Positions 6,569 through 10,499 of a DNA stretch of 10,499 nucleotides are shown here, piece by piece. Source of the stretch: Prevotella sp. UBA6447 (lineage in GTDB: Bacteria > Bacteroidota > Bacteroidia > Bacteroidales > Bacteroidaceae); contig DJOD01000024.1 of NCBI GenBank assembly GCA_002437115.1, forward strand, positions 1-10,499, written 5' to 3'. The position numbers and the translations under genes are program-made. The notes under the pieces are model-generated. The model was not told the origin of the DNA. It worked only from the letters and a program-made list of their open reading frames with translations, and did not search any database. Each line of letters begins with the position of its first letter. The first letter of the stretch is position 1.

Positions 6569-6865
6569 ATGGAAAGAAAAAAATCTACTGAGAGCTCTAA
6601 AAGTAACGGAGAAAAAGCACAAGAACTTATAGACACAACAGTGGAGCTTGCAAATGATGCCGCGAATATATATTCTAACCCCACGAATGCTTACAATTAT
6701 TATTCCGCACTTAAGCACCTCTACAAAATAATAACGGCGAGCGACGAAGTGTATGGGGAGCAAATGTCATCCACAGATTCAGTTACCTATACGGGAACTG
6801 CCGGTAACCCCATAACGATAAAGAACCCCAAAAAGGGAAAAGGCAGCAATAAGAAAGGAAAATAA
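6569..6865 (+). CDS. Small lysine-rich hypothetical protein
   Basis: I do not recognise this 98-residue protein. It starts with MERKKSTESSKSN, has a central helical part with aromatic residues (NAYNYYSALKHLYKIITAS), and ends in a Gly/Lys-rich tail (KNPKKGKGSNKKGK). The DNA is visibly richer in A and T than the neighbouring genes, and the codon choice differs, which may mean recent acquisition. A TTG at 6512 in the same frame would add 19 residues with an amphipathic pattern (IKKLEQADLEQRVVEKM). I favour the ATG at 6569 as the safer start, with GGAG at 6562-6565, but the upstream start is possible. There is no -7 box in front. The closing terminator at 6946 supports it being transcribed. Confidence 0.5.
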   Translation: MERKKSTESSKSNGEKAQELIDTTVELANDAANIYSNPTNAYNYYSALKHLYKIITASDEVYGEQMSSTDSVTYTGTAGNPITIKNPKKGKGSNKKGK

Positions 6866-6945
6866 CAGTTTCTCTTTGTCTGTATGCAATCAACAAATGG
6901 AATGAGACGCTGACAGAAGGACTTTTGCAACTTTCAAAATGAGCC

Positions 6946-6986
6946 AAAAATCCCAAGACGCATGTAGTTACGTCTTGGGATTTTTT
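6946..6986. terminator. Strong bidirectional terminator between the small ORF and rng
   Basis: A perfect 15-bp stem pairs AAAAATCCCAAGACG (6946-6960) with 6971-6985 around a ten-base loop, followed by another T at 6986. It lies 80 bases past the small ORF stop and 21 bases past the rng stop on the minus strand. Its architecture (15-bp stem, ten-base loop, A/T ends) is the same as the terminator at 3505-3545, though the sequence differs. Confidence 0.92.
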
Positions 6987-7006
6987 CCACGTGTACGTTT
7001 CGTGTT

Positions 7007-8581
7007 TCACTTGGTCTCAATCTCTTCCTTCATGTCGATGAATTGGTTCTTGTCATCGTAGAACTCGTATTGCAGGAACGCGAGCTTCTGCGACGGTATG
7101 ACATGAACGCCGAAGCCGTACTTCAGCTGCCATCTTCGCTTGAGGCTCACCACACCTTGGTTGATGTAGGCAGCCACATAGGGATGGACATGGAGATAAA
7201 ACTTCTTGATGCCAATCTTGTTGATTAGTTGGTCAATCTTTCCTTCCAGCTGGTCGGTAAACAGGATGCTCGACTTAATCTTGCCCGTTCCGTTGCATGA
7301 GGGACAAGTCTCCTCGACATTGACATCCATGGCGGGGCGCACACGCTGACGTGTAATTTGCATCAGTCCGAACTTGCTGAGGGGCAAGATGTTGTGTCGG
7401 GCTCGGTCTTTTTGCATATCCTTGCACATGCGCTCATAGAGCATTTGTCGGTCTTCTGCCAGGTTCATGTCGATAAAGTCGACCACGATGATTCCTCCCA
7501 TGTCACGCAGTCGCAACTGGCGAGCCAGCTCGTCGGCGGCACCAAGGTTGGTCTCAAGGGCTGTACCCTCTTGTCCCTTTTCATTTTTGGATCGGTTGCC
7601 GCTGTTCACATCCACGACATGCATGGCTTCGGTATGTTCGATGATGAGGTATGCCCCGTGGGCGTAGTTCACCGTTTTGCCAAAGCTTGCCTTAATCTGT
7701 TTGGTGACGTTGAAGTTGTCGAAGATAGGCACCTTTCCGGTATACTTCTTGACGATACCTGCCTTTTCAGGGGCGATGAGTGCCACATAGTCTTTGACAT
7801 CCTTACACACTTCCTCGTCGTCTACGTAGATGTTCTCATAGCTCGGGTTAAACAGGTCACGCAGCAAGGCCACGGCTCTGCCTGTCTCTTCGTAGACGAG
7901 TTGCGGGCGTTGCTGGGTCTTCTGAACCTTGACGATGGCGTCCTCCCAGCGCTTGGTCAAGATTTTCAGTTCCGTGTCCAGTTCCGCCACGCGCTTGCCC
8001 TCTCCCACGGTGCGTACAATAACGCCGCAGTTCTTGGGTTTAATACTGTGAATGAGTTGTTTGAGACGTGCTCGTTCTTCGCCACTTTTAATCTTGGAAG
8101 ACACGGAGACCTTGTCGCCAAAGGGTATGAGGACAAGGTACCTGCCCGCAAAACTCAGCTCGGCGGTCAGTCGCGGTCCCTTGGTGGATATGGGCTCCTT
8201 GACAATCTGCACCAGCACCTCTTGCCCGACGGTAAGCGTCTGCTGGACGCTCCCGTCCTTTTTCAGGTCGGGCTGGTGAGATGCCTTTGCAAAGGGGAAC
8301 AACTTGCGTCTGTCGCTCTGCACTTGCTTCAGATACTTGGCGTACGAATTGAATTGACTTCCTAAATCAAGATAATGCAGGAAAGCGTCGCGCTCGTAGC
8401 CAACATCGACGAAGCAGGCGTTGAGACCCGGCATGAGCTTCTTCACCTTGGCTATGTAAATGTTGCCCACAGAGAAATTGGCAGAGCGTTGCTCGTTTTG
8501 GTATTCCACGAGCCGCTTGTCTTCAAGCAATGCGATGGATATTTCCTGTGGCTTAACGTTGATTATTACTTCGCTTGTCAT
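7007..8581 (-). CDS. rng: Ribonuclease G (RNase E/G family)
   Basis: RNase G is an Mg-dependent endoribonuclease that cuts single-stranded AU-rich RNA, matures rRNA ends and starts mRNA decay in the cytoplasm. The 524-residue product covers the full catalytic core without an RNase E-type scaffold tail. An S1 RNA-binding domain spans about 36-130 and carries a long insertion (about 72-112, rich in Lys and Gln) that I believe is usual in Bacteroidetes. The 5'-sensor/RNase H-like part follows. Catalytic aspartates are visible in VVDVNSG (Asp324) and IIVVDFIDM (Asp368). The zinc-link CPSCNGTG (Cys426, Cys429) allows dimer formation. The C-terminal small domain includes HVHPYVAAYIN. The gene is last in the hup-small protein-rng cluster, with a hairpin terminator just before it, so its expression probably depends on read-through. 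Confidence 0.96.
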   Translation of the reverse strand: MTSEVIINVKPQEISIALLEDKRLVEYQNEQRSANFSVGNIYIAKVKKLMPGLNACFVDVGYERDAFLHYLDLGSQFNSYAKYLKQVQSDRRKLFPFAKASHQPDLKKDGSVQQTLTVGQEVLVQIVKEPISTKGPRLTAELSFAGRYLVLIPFGDKVSVSSKIKSGEERARLKQLIHSIKPKNCGVIVRTVGEGKRVAELDTELKILTKRWEDAIVKVQKTQQRPQLVYEETGRAVALLRDLFNPSYENIYVDDEEVCKDVKDYVALIAPEKAGIVKKYTGKVPIFDNFNVTKQIKASFGKTVNYAHGAYLIIEHTEAMHVVDVNSGNRSKNEKGQEGTALETNLGAADELARQLRLRDMGGIIVVDFIDMNLAEDRQMLYERMCKDMQKDRARHNILPLSKFGLMQITRQRVRPAMDVNVEETCPSCNGTGKIKSSILFTDQLEGKIDQLINKIGIKKFYLHVHPYVAAYINQGVVSLKRRWQLKYGFGVHVIPSQKLAFLQYEFYDDKNQFIDMKEEIETK

Positions 8582-8601
8582 CTCTTGATTTCTTTAATGA
8601 T

Positions 8602-8634
8602 AAAAAGGGACCCACCACAACGGCACGTCCCTTT
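8602..8634 (-). terminator. Terminator or attenuator between the small basic gene and rng
   Basis: On the minus strand AAAGGGAC (8634-8627) pairs with GTCCCTTT (8611-8604) around a 15-base loop, and the transcript then runs into more T (to 8602). It lies 22 bases after the small basic gene and 20 bases before the rng ATG. I see no TAnnTTTG box between it and rng, so rng appears to be reached only by transcription passing this hairpin. Confidence 0.7.
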
Positions 8635-8656
8635 CCCAGAACAGTCCTAAAGGGCC

Positions 8657-8746
8657 TTACTTGCTCTTATGACGGTTCTTACGTAATCTCTTTTTACGCT
8701 TATGCGTAGCCATCTTGTGGCCTTTCTTCTTCTTTCCGTTTGGCAT
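8657..8746 (-). CDS. 29-aa very basic protein, probable ribosome-associated small protein
   Basis: The gene reads MPNGKKKKGHKMATHKRKK, then a further Arg/Lys-rich tail ending in KSK, with TAA at 8659-8657. More than half of the residues are Lys, Arg or His and there is no acidic residue. I recall nearly identical 29-30-residue proteins (MPxGKKxxxHKxATHKRKKR type) across Bacteroidetes, often beside HU and RNase G genes. The charge suggests binding to rRNA. It may correspond to the small Bacteroidetes-specific ribosomal protein seen in Flavobacterium ribosome structures (named bL38 as I remember it), but I cannot confirm the match. It lies 48 bases after the hup stop, so co-transcription is likely, and a hairpin terminator follows. 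Genes of this size are easily missed by automatic annotation. Confidence 0.8.
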   Translation of the reverse strand: MPNGKKKKGHKMATHKRKKRLRKNRHKSK

Positions 8747-8794
8747 AGCTGTTAATGTTTAAAATGTTTGTTATTGTGTAATTTAAAATATCAG

Positions 8795-9076
8795 TTACTC
8801 CCCCTTCATCTCGTCCACGAAAGCCTTGGCTGGCTTGAAGCTCGGCAGGTCGTGCGCGGCTATGGTGATGGAGGTCTTCTTGCCGATGTCGCGAGCCGTC
8901 TTAGGGGCACGATGCTTGATGATAAAGCTGCCGAACCCGCGCAGGTATACGTTTTCCTTTCTTTCGAGCATGCTCTTCTTTACGGTCAGCATGAAACTCT
9001 CAATGACGGCGGACACATCTTTGCGTTGCAAGCCAGTCATGTCGGTAATCTCGTTGATGATCTCTGCTTTTGTCAT
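8795..9076 (-). CDS. hup: HU-family DNA-binding protein
   Basis: HU proteins are small dimeric nucleoid proteins that bend and wrap DNA. The 93-residue product has the standard length. Two N-terminal helices (residues 2-38, MTKAEIINEITDMTGL) form the dimer body. GFGSF (47-51) begins the beta sheet. The DNA-binding arms (52-75) carry RAPKTARDIGKK with the proline expected to insert into DNA, and PSFKPAKAFVDEM (78-90) forms the end. An IHF-like role cannot be excluded from sequence alone. It is the first gene of the minus-strand cluster and has its own -7 box upstream. The start at 9076 fits the family N-terminus MTKAEI. Confidence 0.95.
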   Translation of the reverse strand: MTKAEIINEITDMTGLQRKDVSAVIESFMLTVKKSMLERKENVYLRGFGSFIIKHRAPKTARDIGKKTSITIAAHDLPSFKPAKAFVDEMKGE

Positions 9077-9139
9077 ATACTGATACAGTCTTTTCGGATT
9101 ATTGTTCCTTAATTTTACTTTCTGTTATCTTTCGGACTG

Positions 9140-9147
9140 CAAATATA
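9140..9147 (-). promoter_or_regulatory. -7 box of the hup cluster promoter
   Basis: On the minus strand this reads TATATTTG, which fits TAnnTTTG. It lies 63 bases before the hup ATG and predicts a leader of about 55 bases. It differs from the TAACTTTG used by the other four genes in the window. No clear -33 motif. Confidence 0.6.
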
Positions 9148-9392
9148 CGTGTTTTTCGCGGGAAGGAGAAATGATTTGATGTTTTTTTCTTAGAAATTGA
9201 TATTTTTCTTGTTAGAAGTGTCTAATTTTCAACTCCTTATCAACACTTTCAGTCAGAACATCGGGGGAAATTGGAACGTGGGCATATGTAGATTGTTATA
9301 ATAATTGTTTCATGTTTTTGATTTGCCATGATGGCCTGCACTTGTCTTCATGTCGAACGCACATCATGTCGCCAAGAGCGTGACCAGGGTCG
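9148..9392. other. AT-rich spacer without a gene
   Basis: I see no reading frame of protein-like character and no RNA gene here. The left half is AT-rich, as expected upstream of the hup promoter. Near the right end TCATGTCG occurs twice (9348-9355 and 9364-9371) in direct orientation, 16 bp apart. No convincing terminator for the minus-strand beta-barrel gene is visible. Confidence 0.5.
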
Positions 9393-10499
9393 CTACAGGT
9401 TAACAGCCCAATTGACCGAAAACTCTCGAGGGCGCAGGCGTGTCAACATGTAGGTCTCGATGGTGTTGCCCAGTACGTGTTGCTCCTGCTTGGAGGTGCC
9501 TATGATGTTGCTGGCCGAGAACGCAAACTCCCATTGCTTAGTCTGATAGCTCATGGAAAAGTCGAGGAAATAACTGGTCCCGATGCCCTCGCTGTTGGTG
9601 TGGAAGAGTTGGTTCTTGGCGCTCAGCATCCAACCGCTGGCAGGAAAGACGTTAATGTTGAGGCGGTGCTCCCAATCGTTGATGCTGCCAGAAGAAAGCA
9701 AATGAGAGGTCAGGTTCCTCTGCTGATTGAAGTTCACACTTGCCTGGCCTTCGAGAGAGAGAAACCTGGCGGGGCGTAAAGAAAAATAAAGCGCTACGGA
9801 TGTGACAGTCATTCGCGCGTCGTTCTCCTTTCCGCTCACGAGCATACAGTAGTTTGTCGTGGTTTGTGAAGCCCCAAGGCCGAAGAGTGTCTTGCCCCAT
9901 CCGAAGGTCTTGCTAATGTGCGCCAACAAGCCTGTCGTCTCGTTGGGTCGCTTCTTGTCTGTGGCAATGATGGTATAGACTCGGTTGTCGAGGTCGTTTT
10001 CGTACAAGATGCTTCCAGATGTCCGGGTGTACATGGGGCTTACGTTAAGAAAAAGGCCCCATACGGGGTTGGCATATTTGTAGGAGGCTGTGGCGCAAAA
10101 GTCATGCGTCACGTCCGTCTTGCCCAGGTTGACCTTCCGCGTGCAATATGTCGTGAAGATGGGCATGTCGTAGATAGACTTTCCTGTAAGAGGCGTGTTC
10201 GCATAGCCCACATCCGCAGAGAAACTGGAAAGGGCGGAGACCTTCCAGATCCAATGGACGGAAGGGTCTACCCACAGGTGGCTGCTCCTCGAATGTTGAT
10301 AAGCTTGGTGGGCATAGCTCTTCCGCGTCTTGACTTCCAGTTGCTGATCGCCAAAGGCAAACGACATCGAGGGTGTCCAGTAAGCGCGGAGCAATTGATA
10401 GATGTTTTCTCGCACTTCCTCCTCTCCCATTGCCACGACAATGGCCTGGCGGTCATAGTTGACACCCAACTCATTGTTGGTAGGTTCTATTAATTTGCA
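9393..10499 (-). CDS. Outer-membrane beta-barrel protein, C-terminal part (5' end outside window)
   Basis: The frame is open to the right edge and gives the last 368 residues of a larger protein. Alternating short polar and aromatic strands (for example VHWIWKVSALSSFSADVGY, FCATASYKYANPVWGLFLNVS, YFLDFSMSYQTKQWEFAFSASNII) and the ending FSVNWAVNL are typical of an outer-membrane barrel. Among known groups it looks most like the TonB-dependent receptor-like OMP barrel family of Bacteroidetes (OMP_b-brl_3 type). The plug domain and signal peptide would lie outside the window, so receptor function and ligand cannot be given. The TTG at 10469 is internal, since the upstream codons (to Cys-Lys-Leu-Ile-Glu-Pro) continue the frame. 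The stop is TAG at 9395-9393. Confidence 0.82.
   Translation of the reverse strand, partial: CKLIEPTNNELGVNYDRQAIVVAMGEEEVRENIYQLLRAYWTPSMSFAFGDQQLEVKTRKSYAHQAYQHSRSSHLWVDPSVHWIWKVSALSSFSADVGYANTPLTGKSIYDMPIFTTYCTRKVNLGKTDVTHDFCATASYKYANPVWGLFLNVSPMYTRTSGSILYENDLDNRVYTIIATDKKRPNETTGLLAHISKTFGWGKTLFGLGASQTTTNYCMLVSGKENDARMTVTSVALYFSLRPARFLSLEGQASVNFNQQRNLTSHLLSSGSINDWEHRLNINVFPASGWMLSAKNQLFHTNSEGIGTSYFLDFSMSYQTKQWEFAFSASNIIGTSKQEQHVLGNTIETYMLTRLRPREFSVNWAVNL

Noticed and set aside
7358..8365. 335-codon plus-strand open frame opposite rng
   Set aside because: It lies wholly inside the well-supported RNase G gene on the other strand, with no promoter and no family resemblance.
9237..9245. TTATCAACA, similar to a DnaA box
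   Set aside because: It differs from the TTATNCACA consensus at a core position, is single, and has no dnaA or dnaN nearby.
9325..9335. GCCATGATGGC palindrome as a terminator for the beta-barrel gene
   Set aside because: The arms leave a one-base centre, too small for a hairpin loop, and no T run follows on the minus strand.

Overview
The window looks like chromosomal DNA of a Bacteroidetes bacterium, most likely a Prevotella-type member of Bacteroidales. I base this on the protein styles (RNase G with a long S1-domain insertion, an HU-like protein, a very small basic protein between them, a lipoprotein, an OMP beta-barrel), on the near absence of Shine-Dalgarno sites, and on five upstream boxes that fit the Bacteroidetes sigma-ABfr -7 element TAnnTTTG. 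Four of these are the identical octamer TAACTTTG. No mobile element, CRISPR array, phage module or defence island is visible.

Left part (1-3545): the 3' end of a tRNA with its terminator; a short stretch with a 38-codon orphan reading frame; a bidirectional terminator; then pyruvate kinase (pyk, minus strand), divergent from a tagaturonate reductase-type gene (uxaB, plus strand). The pyk/uxaB spacer holds a -7 box for each gene and a 16-bp palindrome that is a candidate operator. Both genes belong to sugar-acid catabolism: uxaB feeds galacturonate carbon towards 2-keto-3-deoxygluconate, and pyk acts at the end of the same carbon flow.

Middle part (3577-6986): a minus-strand FAD-dependent dehydrogenase-like protein (COG2509 type), divergent from a two-gene plus-strand unit of a small lipoprotein and a GNAT acetyltransferase. 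The GNAT frame is interrupted by a TGA, after which 27 further protein-like codons continue in the same frame. Next is an unrecognised, AT-richer, lysine-rich small ORF and a strong bidirectional terminator.

Right part (7007-10499): a minus-strand cluster reading hup (HU) -> 29-aa very basic protein -> rng (RNase G). It has a promoter box ahead of hup and a terminator or attenuator hairpin just before rng. A 316-bp spacer then separates it from the C-terminal part of an outer-membrane beta-barrel protein that runs off the right edge.

Most of the window is ordinary core genome. The points most worth a second look are the interrupted GNAT gene, the 29-aa basic protein, the hairpin before rng, and the palindrome between pyk and uxaB. 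I did not find convincing evidence for a new multi-gene system.
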